From NCBI GenBank assembly GCA_021464525.1, contig JADRCO010000904.1, forward strand, positions 1 to 24,829: DNA of 24,829 nucleotides, read 5' to 3'. This document shows, piece after piece, positions 10,221 through 19,500 of this stretch. How positions within the stretch are numbered: the first letter of the stretch is position 1; each line of letters starts with the position of its first letter. The stretch is from Rhizophagus sp. LPA8_4_AMF (Eukaryota; Glomeromycota; Glomeromycetes; Glomerales; Glomeraceae). Both the position numbers and the translations under genes were made by a program. The notes under the pieces were generated by a model. It was not told where the DNA came from. It saw only the letters and a program-made list of their open reading frames with translations, and made no database searches.

Positions 10221-10855
10221 ATGCAGTCCTTATATGACGAACAGAGAATTGAAATATTTTAATATGTTGACACACCTATTTCACTTATTCTAACAGATCG
10301 CGCGCAAGATTCTTATGCCCTTGCAGAATGGTTATAAGTATGGTAGATCTCACGCATTATTTCACGCGGTGAGACTTAGGAGCGACTTCATAACTTTTGA
10401 CCTTGTTCGATTTTTACTTGTAAAAGGTGCAGTAATTTCTAGATATTTCATACAACGTTTATTAATGAGTCTCGTTTAAATATGATGCCAATTCAATTAA
10501 ACTATCAAAAATGAGATCATTATCAGTTCATTCAAGCTTTTATGATTGGGTGCTTAAAGAATATGGTCCGAACTCTAGAATTACGCAACAATGTTTTGAT
10601 GATATTTTAGAATCAAGAATTTGGATAGATTTAAAATTACAAGAAAATCCTGAAAGAGATATTCCAGAACATTTTACTTCACAAACTTTTAATTCCATTT
10701 GCACTATTTATCTAAAATATTGTAACGATAGAATCCCGTTTAAAGCAAATTATTTTCCGTATTTAAGATTGGTCAACAATAAAGAAATCATCGAGCGGGT
10801 TTCGAAAATTTTATCTGATTTAGAATTAAATATAAATCACCAGTTAAACATTTGA
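10221..10855 (+). pseudogene. F-box-like tandem-family pseudogene, copy E (internal deletion)
   Basis: Starts with ATGCAGTCCTTATATGACGA, homologous to the starts of A, B and C. The N-terminal part matches residues 1 to about 91 (ISRYFIQRLLM near 10440). It is broken by an in-frame TAA shortly after the F-box-like helix, at about 10258, and by small indels. At about 10470 it jumps to the region equivalent to residue about 390 of copy B, so roughly 300 codons are missing. The 3' part remains open (10511-10855), reads LESRIWIDLKLQENPE, and stops early after LELNINHQLNI, without the Asn-rich tail. A product from the internal ATG at 10511 would lack the F-box-like region. It sits between copies A and B in the same orientation. 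Confidence 0.85.
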
Positions 10856-11434
10856 ATTTAAACCTAAATTACGAATATAGCAGTAATGATCAAATAATGA
10901 CTAACTAGATGATTGGACAAATGAACAACTATACTATTGTTTAGTAGATCATTTTAAACTATCATTATTATTAACCAAGATATTTTAATTTTATTATACG
11001 TTAAAAGCAACTTCAAAGGAAAAAAGTGAATAAACTATGAACTCGATATTAAAATAATAAAATATTATTTTTATTAGATTTAAGCACTTTATACAAATTA
11101 TTAAATAAAAATTTTTCAACTTCACCACTAGCGTTGGTTTGCTCGGCGCAGATCATTTATTATTATAAAAATTGTGAAAAATTTAAAAAATAGTTGTTTA
11201 AAGTCTTAAAATACAAAATTCAAAGAAATTATACATATAAATTAAGGAGAAATTAAATAATAAAACCTTAGTAAGCTCGTGTTTGTTGCGTCTAACGCTT
11301 TTTTTTCACCAGATATTATCGTACTAAAAACAAGTGTTGTATCAATTGTCAAATTAGACATTTACCCTTTGATTGGATATCGGATTAATTTTGATTACCA
11401 AAGAAATGGCGACCAATAATATATCACTTAGAAT
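10856..11434. other. 3' flank of copy E, spacer type 1
   Basis: Paralogous to 7377-7706 plus the region after 8128. TGCTCGGCGCAG lies near 11140. The block at 11272-11296 (GCTCGTGTTTGTTGCGTCTA) is followed by eight T. The position matching hAT-like MITE copy 1 is an uninterrupted stretch (ACCCTTTGATTGGATATCGG). Confidence 0.5.
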
Positions 11435-11581
11435 GGTATCAGGATATTTCGTCGAAAGACATTTTGTCGAAAATTAATCTCTGGCCCGAGTTATTCATAA
11501 TGCTATATATATAATGTTGGCCCTATTTTTCGGCGAAACGTCCTTTCGGCGAAATGGCTTTCAGCGAAATGTCCCGATACC
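11435..11581. mobile_element. 147-bp foldback MITE with TTTCGYCGAAA motifs
   Basis: The left end GGTATCAGGATATTTCGTCG and the right end (read on the minus strand) GGTATCGGGACATTTCGCTG form inverted repeats that continue inward with GAAAG, CATTT and CGAAAA words for about 45 bp. The arms are made of a repeating ATTTCGYCGAAAG-type unit. The centre is AT-rich (GCTATATATATAATG). It encodes nothing. There is no clean target duplication, so the superfamily is uncertain. The paralogous A-E spacer runs through this point without it (about 8204-8216). Confidence 0.75.
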
Positions 11582-13563
11582 TTCTGGTTAAACAGTATCT
11601 AAATTTGAAAGTTTTAGAAGTGATAGTGATTTTTTTTTTTTTTTTTGGAGAAAGTAATCGCTGCTTAAACACCCTCAAATATTTATTACCATTTTCGGTC
11701 GGGTTAATTTTTTGCCGTATAATGGGAATATTATTATACTAATCGATAAAATGTTATATGAAAATGACATTGATTAATTCATTCTATTAGCGGATTTTGG
11801 CACTGAAGAACAACTTTTCATAAAAAGGATCACTAAAATTGCTAAAAACAATTAACAAACATCGCTGACAAACGAATCAGTGATTTTTTTCAACAACGGA
11901 ACCATCGCTACAACCATCCCCCTGTAAACTTTACTAGTATTTATTTGTTTACTTTCGATAACAAATAATACTTTTTTTTGATAATAAATTATTTTTATGA
12001 ATAATTTTTTACAATATATGAACTCCTATTTTTGTCATAATTTGTAAAGCGATTAAAAATTTATTTGATAAAATTTTCAATATTATAACGATGGGTATCA
12101 CAAAATCTTTGTAACATAAAATTTTTAATTTGATCATTCAAAGCCATTCAGTCATTCTCAATGAAATGTTTGTCACACATCCAACTAGTGAATGTAAATT
12201 GTAAACTCATTGTTTAATTACTCTTTATGGATTTCTATAGCAAATGTTGTCGTCATTTTGACTTGCATATTTACATTCAAACATAGAATAAAAAGAAATA
12301 GTCCAATTTTAACTTATTGAATAAGCCTACATATATATTAAAGAAAATTATAGCAGAATGGGCACGATTTTATTATTTTTAGCTTTTATTTACACATTAG
12401 ATTATTTATATGAGCAAATTGAGTAAATAAATTTACGACAATAAACTCATTTAATATAAGATCTAATATCTTTGTGAAACATTAAAAAAAAGATTGAACT
12501 CTGATTGCACAATAAATTTGTATTTACAAGAATTTAACTAAATTATTGGTCATTATATTTCGTGGTTTATGTAAAGTAAATGCATTTTTTTTTTTTTTTT
12601 TGAGAAAATGAATGAATGAATAATTTTTAAAGCGAAAAATTTTAAATGAACTCGCAGTACAATTACAATAAATCGTTAGTATGTTATATTTAAATTTGAT
12701 TATAAGCACTGGCTTATTTCTATATAAAATAATTAAATTACTTTTATAAAATGAAACAGTTTCTAAAATTTGGGTTTTTTACTATGAATATGCTTATTTA
12801 CTTTCTTTTTGTCTTAAACAAAAAAAAAAGTAAATAAAATGATTAAACTTACATAAAGTCCGAATAAAACTTACTCATTTTGATTTGTAAAAAAGTTTAA
12901 CCTAATTTAACATTATAGTTTGATAACAATGTTATAAAAAAACTGGTTTTTTCTTCCTCCTTTCGCCTTCTCGTGCTTATTTAGAAATAGAATTTTAAGA
13001 AGAAATGTGCTTCTACTAAGTATCATCAGAATTAGGGGTTAAAATATTATTAAAATTACTGCCAAATGTTGATGAGAGTATATATTATACATTGAGCACA
13101 ATATAATAAATGTCTGATTATTAATTAGTACTCATTGAAACATTTCGATATAGTTTGTTTTAAAAATTGGTTATTTTTTTTAAAAAAATAAGAAGATACA
13201 AATCGACAATATAAAACAAATCAATTATTATCTTTAATATGCAAAGATCTAATCAAAATAAACGATTCTGTCATCCATTTTATTGTAATTACCAAAAATC
13301 ACAAGACCAAGTTCAATGAATGTGATGAAAGACATAAAAAAGACACCGGAACACACATTATTATTGATTACTAAGATTTGCAAATGGCCATTTAAGTTCA
13401 TTTAATTTTAAATTGTCAACTCGGGAAATTTAATAAACAATGGCAAAATAATGATTAGCATAAATAATGATGATCCCGATTCACAAAAATATTTATAATA
13501 AGAACATTTTCATGAAAAAAAATATTCCCATAAAAAAAAAATACTCCACAAAAAAGACCAAAA
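11582..13563. other. E-B spacer
   Basis: No supported gene. It aligns with 8210-10220 in short conserved words, without the 162-bp mariner-like element. GATTCTGTCATCC near 13264 and TACCAAAAATCACAAGA near 13291 are shared with the 5' flank of copy E. The last 70 bases before copy B are A-rich and contain AATACTCCA, which also precedes copy E. Small frames on either strand here are A/T-biased and not conserved in the paralogous spacer. Confidence 0.55.
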
Positions 13564-15375
13564 ATGCAGTTCTTACTTCATGAAATAAGAAGTGAAATAT
13601 TTAAATTTATAGATACACCTATTTCACTTATTCTTACAGATCGCAACTGGTATGCTGTCTCGCAAGTTCCTCATGTTCGTGGGGAATGGTTAATATATAA
13701 ATATGGTCGATCCCACGCTTTGTTTCATGCTGTTAGACTTGGAAATGATTTTTTAACACTTGATGTGGTTCAGGCCTTGCTAGCAAGAAATGCCTTAATT
13801 TCTAGATATTTTATACAACGTTTATTAATGCATTTTGGGTCTTATGATGAAAAACTTATAGAACTTAAGATCCAACATAATGTAAATCAAATTGATTTTA
13901 ACAGAATACGTGCTTTTCAAAAGAAACTTCAGTCTCCTTGGGCTAGTAATTTGCCTTTACCAATTTTTAATAAATTAATTACTGAAGGATATAATACCTT
14001 AAGTAATCATGATCTCGTGATCAAGGGAAACGACATGGAATTATTTCATTTTCTATCAGCTGGACCTCTTGTCATTAATGATGCTCCTCAAAAACTTCTT
14101 CAAAATCTTAACCATATTGAAGATTTGATTTTAAACAAAAAGTTTGTACCTTTTCCACCTCGTCCTAAACCTATTTTCGAAGATACCATAGAATATATTC
14201 AACTAATGCAAGCGAGAGCTCATGAAGAATATCCTCCAAAGGATGGTTACGAAAATAGTCGTCAACTTAATGTCGTGGCTAGAGCGATATTGATACATCC
14301 TGATTTAGTAAATTTATGGAAGAAAATTGGCTATCACGAAGTTTGCAGTGATGTCAATGAACTCGTGATGCAAGGCGCTCTTTTAACTTTATTTCCTCCT
14401 ACTCCACCCACTAATTGGGTGATTCCCGACGTTAATTCCATTGTAACCCGTTTAAGACAACTCCTTGATCTTGGATTTCAATTAACAGGAATTGTTATGG
14501 AAGAGGCGTTTCATATATACGAACATAGATTAATTGAAATTGGTGATCTTTTAATGGATTCATTTCAAAAAATTCGTGAAGAATCAAAATCAATAATTGC
14601 TAGTTCCTGCCTTATTCAAGCAATAAGACCTGAAAGATATCATAGAAAATTTGATTTATTGGAATTTTTAATTAAATATATTGATGATCAACCTGAAAAA
14701 GCTTGGGAAAAAGCATTAAAACATTATAATGTTGGATTTAAATATGATAATGATTCAATAAAATCAGTAGAAATGAGATCATTATCGATCCATTCAAATA
14801 TTTATTATTGGATACTTAAAAAATATGGTCCAAATTCTAAGTTTACACAACAATGTTTTGAAGATATATTAGAATCAAGAATTTGGGTAGATTTAAAATT
14901 ACAAGAAAATTCTGAATTAAAAGTTCCAGAACGTCTTTCTTTACAAGCTTTTAATTCCATTTGTTCTATTTATCTAGAATTTTGTAACGAAAAAATTCTA
15001 TTTAATAGAAATTATTTACCATATTTAAAATTAGTTGTAAATGAAGAAATTATTAAACCATTTTTTGAAATAAGCTTGCCGATTTTATTTGTTCTAAAAT
15101 TGCAATGCAATTTACCATATGATATAATTTATGAGTGTAACAGGCCCAAAGTTAGTAATAATAATAATAAGAGAAAGCTTAACGAAATGATGGCTTATCA
15201 TTCAGATCAGAATGAATTGGATAAATTGCTTGATGAATTAAAAAATAATTATAATGGTACTGGAACTTATAAAGATCAACTTGGAGCATTTATGGATAGG
15301 CTTAATAGTTCTGATTCTGACCAATCTGAATTCTCTGAATTCAATGTATCAAAAAAGCTTAATCATGGGTATTAA
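13564..15375 (+). CDS. F-box-like tandem-family protein, copy B
   Basis: Intact single-exon gene, 603 residues, start ATG in context CCAAAAATGC. Residues 4-46 resemble an F-box: LLHEIRSEIFKFI, then SLILTDRNWYAVS and GEWLIYKYG. HALFHAVRLG follows. Other family blocks are SPWASNLP (124-131), GNDMELFHFLSAGP (155-168), FPPRPKP (197-203), KDGYENSRQLN (226-236), VMQGALLTLFPPTPP (268-282), CFEDILESRIWVDLKLQEN (431-449), SNNNNKRKLNE (531-541, possible nuclear signal) and an acidic Ser-rich tail SDSDQSEFSEF (584-594). No membrane segment or signal peptide is evident. By analogy it would be an SCF substrate adaptor, but only the N-terminal resemblance supports this. Residues 93-318 and 384-509 are identical to copy C, also at DNA level over most of those spans. 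Confidence 0.9.
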   Translation: MQFLLHEIRSEIFKFIDTPISLILTDRNWYAVSQVPHVRGEWLIYKYGRSHALFHAVRLGNDFLTLDVVQALLARNALISRYFIQRLLMHFGSYDEKLIELKIQHNVNQIDFNRIRAFQKKLQSPWASNLPLPIFNKLITEGYNTLSNHDLVIKGNDMELFHFLSAGPLVINDAPQKLLQNLNHIEDLILNKKFVPFPPRPKPIFEDTIEYIQLMQARAHEEYPPKDGYENSRQLNVVARAILIHPDLVNLWKKIGYHEVCSDVNELVMQGALLTLFPPTPPTNWVIPDVNSIVTRLRQLLDLGFQLTGIVMEEAFHIYEHRLIEIGDLLMDSFQKIREESKSIIASSCLIQAIRPERYHRKFDLLEFLIKYIDDQPEKAWEKALKHYNVGFKYDNDSIKSVEMRSLSIHSNIYYWILKKYGPNSKFTQQCFEDILESRIWVDLKLQENSELKVPERLSLQAFNSICSIYLEFCNEKILFNRNYLPYLKLVVNEEIIKPFFEISLPILFVLKLQCNLPYDIIYECNRPKVSNNNNKRKLNEMMAYHSDQNELDKLLDELKNNYNGTGTYKDQLGAFMDRLNSSDSDQSEFSEFNVSKKLNHGY

Positions 15376-16149
15376 TTATATTTAATATTATTATATTATT
15401 AATCTCTTTACAATTCAAAAATAAGAATTACAATAGTTTTTAATCTAATTATTTTAATTATTTTCAGTTCATCGTCCTTCACAGACGATTAATGAGAAAA
15501 GGTTATCATCCTTTCCATCAAACTAATTTGTTTTTTAATTAATATTAGTCTAATAAATAATACTTGTTATATATGTGATATATATAAACTGATTTTGTCA
15601 TTTAATTATAAATAGTAAATATCACTGAGTATATAACTTTCCCTATTAAGACTTTAGAAAAAAATAATATTTCATAATTTTTTTTTTATTTTTTCCGGTT
15701 TCCTCTTTATTAAGTCGTAAACACGTTGTATGATCATATGCGTGAATTTAATTTATCTGAATTATAAAACGTAATTACGTTGTAAATATTTTTTATGTAT
15801 CAGGTGAAATTGCAAATCAATTAATAAAATTTCTTTTGATCATACTTTACGTTATAACAAAAAAAAACCTATTACGACAACCCATCTCGACATTATTTTT
15901 TAGCCATCTTTTTCATTCTTTTTGGTTATTTTTTTTTAAAAAAAACTTGGGGTAACTTTTTTTTTTTTTATATTCTGTAGTATGTTATTATGTATATAAT
16001 TTTAAATGTGAACAACTAAAGAAAGCTTATATTTGCTTTTTTGTTACTTAAATTTTTATTCTTTTACTATTTCTTCTTGTAGAGAGTTGTTTGAACGAAT
16101 TTTAATTAGGTGGCTTAGCAATAACATGTGATCTACACCAATGAACCGA
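15376..16149. other. 3' flank of copy B, spacer type 2
   Basis: Closely similar to the flank of copy C (23564-24440). Shared words include GTTTCCTCTTTATTAAGTC near 15700, ACGTAATTACGTTG near 15769, CAACTAAAGAAAGCTTA near 16012 and AGAGAGTTGTTTGAACGAAT near 16081. It carries a conserved small hairpin at 15471-15489. There is no coding frame of note. Confidence 0.6.
15471..15489 (+). promoter_or_regulatory. Conserved 3' hairpin after copy B
   Basis: ATCGTC and GACGAT pair around the loop CTTCACA, about 95 bases past the stop. The same stem with loop CTTCACC occurs after copy C (23650-23668). The only loop change is at its last base and both arms are intact. It is probably in the 3' UTR. The role is unknown. 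Confidence 0.4.
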
Positions 16150-16356
16150 TATGTGTAGATAAAAAAATTCATGATCTTAACGTTAATTTCGTAATTAAGT
16201 AAGCTTATAATCAGAATCATTATATAAAAAAATCAGATTTTCCTGAATTATTAAAAATATTTGTCATTCACTCATTCAGTATACTATGAAAAAACCTTTC
16301 TTTAGTTATTAATCGGTGTTGCATAATTGTTGCGACTGGTTTAACAAAGTAATCAT
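16150..16356 (-). pseudogene. Small-gene family relic 1 (antisense, after copy B)
   Basis: Read on the minus strand, this holds AACCAGTCGCAACAATTATG, an exact match to the region just after the start of the small gene at 2058, then TTTTTTCATAGTA, and ends near GATCATGAATTT. The frame is shifted directly after the start and lost further on, so it is decayed. It stands tail-to-tail with copy B and has a TATA box and palindrome upstream on the minus strand. Confidence 0.7.
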
Positions 16357-16455
16357 CTTGCTATTCTAGTAACAAGTGAAGATTTTTTTTTTTTGCAATT
16401 TAAATTAACGAATAAGATTATAATATAATAAAATTATTGTAGTTAAAATCCAGGG

Positions 16456-16497
16456 TTTATATAAATGAACGTTCTCACCTAAGTGCTGTAGCACTTA
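16456..16497 (-). promoter_or_regulatory. TATA box and 18-bp palindrome of relic 1
   Basis: On the minus strand TAAGTGCTACAGCACTTA (16480-16497, palindromic apart from the centre) is followed after 14 bases by TTTATATAAA (16456-16465), about 100 bases upstream of the relic's start. The same arrangement with identical 14-base spacing occurs before relic 2. Confidence 0.6.
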
Positions 16498-17043
16498 ATA
16501 CAATATTATAACATTTATTTTATTTTAATTTCAAGTTTTTTTTTTTAAAAAAAAAATAAAATTTAGCAATTGTCTTCATCTTGCTTAATATTCTCTTTTT
16601 GCCAGGCAGTGTAACATATAAATATACTCTTTTTTTCATTTACTAAACTTGAAGAAGAATTGTGCAGCAATTTGCGGTAAAACAAAAATATTCAGTAAAA
16701 ATAGATTTTTGAAAATAAATTCCGAGTTCGTATTTTTATAAGAAAATTAATTAGAAAAAGAAAATAACCAATAAAATAAAAAGTTGCTAAAATTAACATA
16801 TGACCCATGATTACTCCTTGAATTATTTATTAACTAAAAATTAAATCTGACCACTTATGACCTAAAAACCAATAAAATTAAAAATATTCATTTTAAGGTC
16901 ATAGTGGACCATATACCTAAGTATAATTAATATTAGACCGCCGTACTATGACATCTAATTTTATTTTAAACACAGAAAAATTTTTTCACTAAAAATAATT
17001 ATAAAACTGCGCCACAGTCGCACAAGAACTCATTTAGGTTAAA
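16498..17043. other. 5' flank of pseudogene D
   Basis: No gene. About 16566-16660 (CAATTGTCTTCATCTTGC, TTGCCAGGCAGTGTAACATA, CATTTACTAAACTTGA) matches the flank of copy C at 21400-21485, so D and C share a duplicated upstream region. An inverted repeat with arms of about 20 bp (GACCACTTATGACCT and AGGTCATAGTGGACC) lies at 16849-16910. Confidence 0.55.
16849..16910. repeat. Imperfect inverted repeat
   Basis: TGACCACTTATGACCTAAAA pairs with TTTTAAGGTCATAGTGGACC on the opposite strand, with single-base bulges and a spacer of about 25 A/T-rich bases. It may be a small foldback element. No copy was seen elsewhere in the window. Confidence 0.45.
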
Positions 17044-17402
17044 ATGTTGAAAATGTATGTTGTCTCTACTCATGAAATAAGAAGCGAATATTCAAATTTA
17101 TACATAACCTATTTCACTTATTCTTACAGATTGCAAATGATATGCCATCTCGCAAGATCCTCATGTCCGTGCAGAATGGTTAATATATAGATATGGTCGA
17201 TCCCACACGCTGTTAGAGGAAATTATTTTTTAACTCTTGATATTGTTTAAGCTTTTCTCGCAAGAAATGCGCTAATTTCTAGTTATTTAATACAAATTCT
17301 ATTAATGCATTGTGGGACTTATGATAAAAAATTTATAGAACCATAATGTAAATCAAATTGATTTTGATAGGATTCGTATCTTTCTTCGTTCTCCTTGGGC
17401 TA
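17044..17402 (+). pseudogene. F-box-like tandem-family pseudogene, copy D (5' fragment)
   Basis: Aligns with the first 130 or so codons of copies B and C, up to the words TCTCCTTGGGCT, and then stops matching. The equivalent of the leader uORF of copy C (ATGTTGAAAATG) runs in frame into a damaged STHEIRSE start. The copy also has several small deletions, for example in the HALFHAVRLG region and near 17340, and stop codons. The remaining 470 or so codons are absent. It is followed by small-gene relic 2, so the duplicated block 'gene plus antisense small gene' is recognisable although both parts have decayed. Confidence 0.85.
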
Positions 17403-18177
17403 TAGATTGTAGATCTTTTGATGGAAATATGGTATACAATATATAATATTGGTTAATGAAATGGTTAGTTACTACATGCGTGACCAGTGTTTTAATACTG
17501 TGAATTAAAGATTTTTTTTTTGATAAATTAAAGAAATGAAAAAGTGAAAATTTAAATTTTAAAATGAATTATATAAATACTGATAAAAAAAATATAAATA
17601 AAAAATATAAAACCTATTTGATGATTTATTATTATTAATATCTAAGAATGTTCTATTCCTAATTATGTCTACTTTGTAAGCGTCGTTAGAAAAATGAATT
17701 TTTTCAACCGATATTTAGATTTTGTTGTATTTCAATTATTAGCTTTAAAATTACTAGTAAAAGTCTTAATTTTGATAAAAAATTCTCGAAATTTTATGCA
17801 AAAACCTTATATAAATATTAATAAATTTTCTTTAAAATACAAAATTTATAAATGCTTTATACGGCGTTTCAAGTCCTCTCTATATGCTGGCGGCGTGCTA
17901 AAAAATTTTATATATAAAACCTTTAAAATAATATACCCAAATTTAATAATTTTTTTTTATGACTTTGTTTACTGTTTCTGGTTATCGGAAATCTAGGAGA
18001 ATCTTTACCGTTAAGTAGCTTAATAAGTACTTAGGTTTGAGAAAAGAGGAAAACCTGCTTTCCCTCTTAAGACTTCATGAATTTTTTTATTTTGCTGGTT
18101 AACAATAAAATGATGCTAAAGTAAGAATAATATGTCCATTTGTTTCCTCTTTATTAAATCGTAACTTGTTATATGAT
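17403..18177. other. Spacer after pseudogene D
   Basis: No supported gene. A 100-codon frame at 17694-17996 is F/I/K/L-rich and looks like an A/T-composition artefact. GTTTCCTCTTTATTAAATCG near 18143 is the duplicated word seen after copies B and C. Relative to those flanks, several hundred bases between it and the relic are missing. Confidence 0.45.
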
Positions 18178-18362
18178 GTAGATAAAAGATTCATGATCGT
18201 AATTAAGTTTATAATCAGAATCATTAAATTAAAAAAAAAAACAGAATTTTCCTGAATAATTATAAAAATTTTGTCATTCGATGTACTATGAAAAAACCTT
18301 CCCTTAATAATTAATCGGGTAATTCGGGTTACTGGATTAACATTAACCGGTGAAGTAAACAT
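18178..18362 (-). pseudogene. Small-gene family relic 2 (antisense, after D)
   Basis: The minus-strand ATG at 18360-18362 opens a frame that reads LIIKGRFFHSTSNDKIF, clearly homologous to LLTKGRFFHSTPNDKNF of the 2058 gene. IIQENSVFF matches VIQENSIFF. After a T-run the frame shifts and the similarity to DNNLIYDHEF is only seen in another frame. It is the best-preserved relic, about 60 codons. A short product from its ATG is possible but unlikely to be functional. Confidence 0.75.
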
Positions 18363-18440
18363 CTTACCCTTTTAGTACTAACAAGTGAATTTTTTTTTTT
18401 TGCAATTTAAATGAACGGAAAAATTATGATAAAATCGGAG

Positions 18441-18482
18441 TTTATATAAATGAACGCTCTCATCTAAGTGCTATAGCACTTA
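18441..18482 (-). promoter_or_regulatory. TATA box and perfect 18-bp palindrome of relic 2
   Basis: TAAGTGCTATAGCACTTA (18465-18482) is its own reverse complement. TTTATATAAA (18441-18450) follows after 14 bases when read toward the relic, about 80 bases before its ATG. The arrangement is the same as before relic 1. It could be a dimeric-factor binding site. This is inferred from symmetry and conservation. Confidence 0.6.
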
Positions 18483-18833
18483 ATATACTTTGCTGAAATG
18501 CTAACAAAATAGTAAAGTGATAGTATAACTTTTAACTATAATTTCGTTGCGTTCTGGTAAAACATTAGTCTACACGCAGTTACTGCGCATTGTCGAAACC
18601 TTGAAATCATGTGACTAATCCGTACTTCAATGTATTATTAAAGTAGTGCATCACATCTACCCTGAATAATATATTGAGTAAAATATTTTGAAGTTTATCA
18701 AAAAATATCATTATTAACACAAATCTTCAGTCGTAATTAAAGAAAAATACATTTATTCTAACTAAAAAAATCATACAAACCGAATTTATTCAAATAAAAT
18801 ATATATATATATTTATTTCAATTATATCACAGT
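18483..18833. other. Intergenic, nothing recognised
   Basis: A less AT-rich patch at about 18540-18670 (ACACGCAGTTACTGCGCATT) does not fold as a tRNA and has no long frame. A short TA microsatellite follows near 18797. Confidence 0.4.
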
Positions 18834-19500
18834 GTTGACCTTAATCCAAATATAAAGGTGAATGAACGAAAAAAAAAATAAGAAGAAAAAAAATTAGTAA
18901 AAAAGTAATTAGGAAAAAAACATATTAAAAATAAAAATCAGAAAAAAGGCGCTTACCATAGCACTGCAGTATTAAAGATGGTCAATGGTCTTTTTTTAGA
19001 CTTACCCAGTCCTGACGGTTTTTAAAAGTTTTTTGAAAAGAAATAAAGCTACATACCCAAATTTTTATTATGTTACAGAATTAGTTAAAGACCAAAATGT
19101 GGTAAAATTTGGTTTTAATTCAATCAGCCAATTTAAAATCAAATAAGTTTTTATAGGTTTTTATGATAAAAGTCTTAAGACTGCAGTCTTTAAGCTAATT
19201 TGCTCTCTGCTGGTCTTAGAAAAAGTAAGATAAAGGCCAAATTTTGCTACTTTTTGGTCTTTAGCCAATTCTATTATGTTACAAAAAATTGAGTGTGTAG
19301 CCTTGTTACTTTTCTGAAAAATTTTCAAAGACTGAAAAAGACCAAAAGACCATTTGCCATCTTTATGCAGTATCGATCCGATCACTTGATCCAAATCAAA
19401 AGGAGATAGAACGAAAAGAAATTAGCAAAAAAATAATTAAAAAAATTGTTAAAAATAAGAATCGAGCGAAGAGCTTACCATAACACCACAGTATCACTGA
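18834..19500. repeat. Two tandem A-rich units, split by a MITE
   Basis: Unit 1 (18834-18972) and unit 2 (about 19374-19500) share order and words: ATCCAAAT, a GAACGAAAA stretch, a long A-rich body, then GCTTACCATAGCACTGCAGT in unit 1 and GCTTACCATAACACCACAGT in unit 2. The hAT-like MITE sits at their junction. On the minus strand, unit 2 contains GCTCGATTC, which resembles a Pol III B box, so a SINE origin is possible but weakly supported. Confidence 0.5.
18973..19365. mobile_element. hAT-like MITE, copy 2 (393 bp)
   Basis: Flanked by exact 8-bp duplications TGCAGTAT (18965-18972 and 19366-19373). The terminal inverted repeats are TAAAGATGGTCAATGGTC on the left and GACCATTTGCCATCTTTA on the right, perfect over the outer nine bases. 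Internal words match copy 1 at 7715: CAGTCCTGA near the left end, and TTTTTGGTCTTTAGCCA, ACAAAAAATTG and TAGCCTTGTTACTTT toward the right end. It is non-coding. Divergence from copy 1 indicates separate, not very recent, insertions of one family. Confidence 0.85.

Noticed and set aside
11554-12709. Small frames 11554-11742 (+) and 12524-12709 (-)
   Set aside because: They are short, overlap element ends or homopolymers (FFFFF, KKKKK), and are not conserved in the paralogous spacer.
17694-17996. 100-codon plus-strand frame
   Set aside because: It has F/I/K/L composition and several hydrophobic runs. No homologue is found after B or C in the same block, and no promoter is evident.
19161-19394. 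77-codon minus-strand frame
   Set aside because: It lies inside hAT-like MITE copy 2 and its flank.
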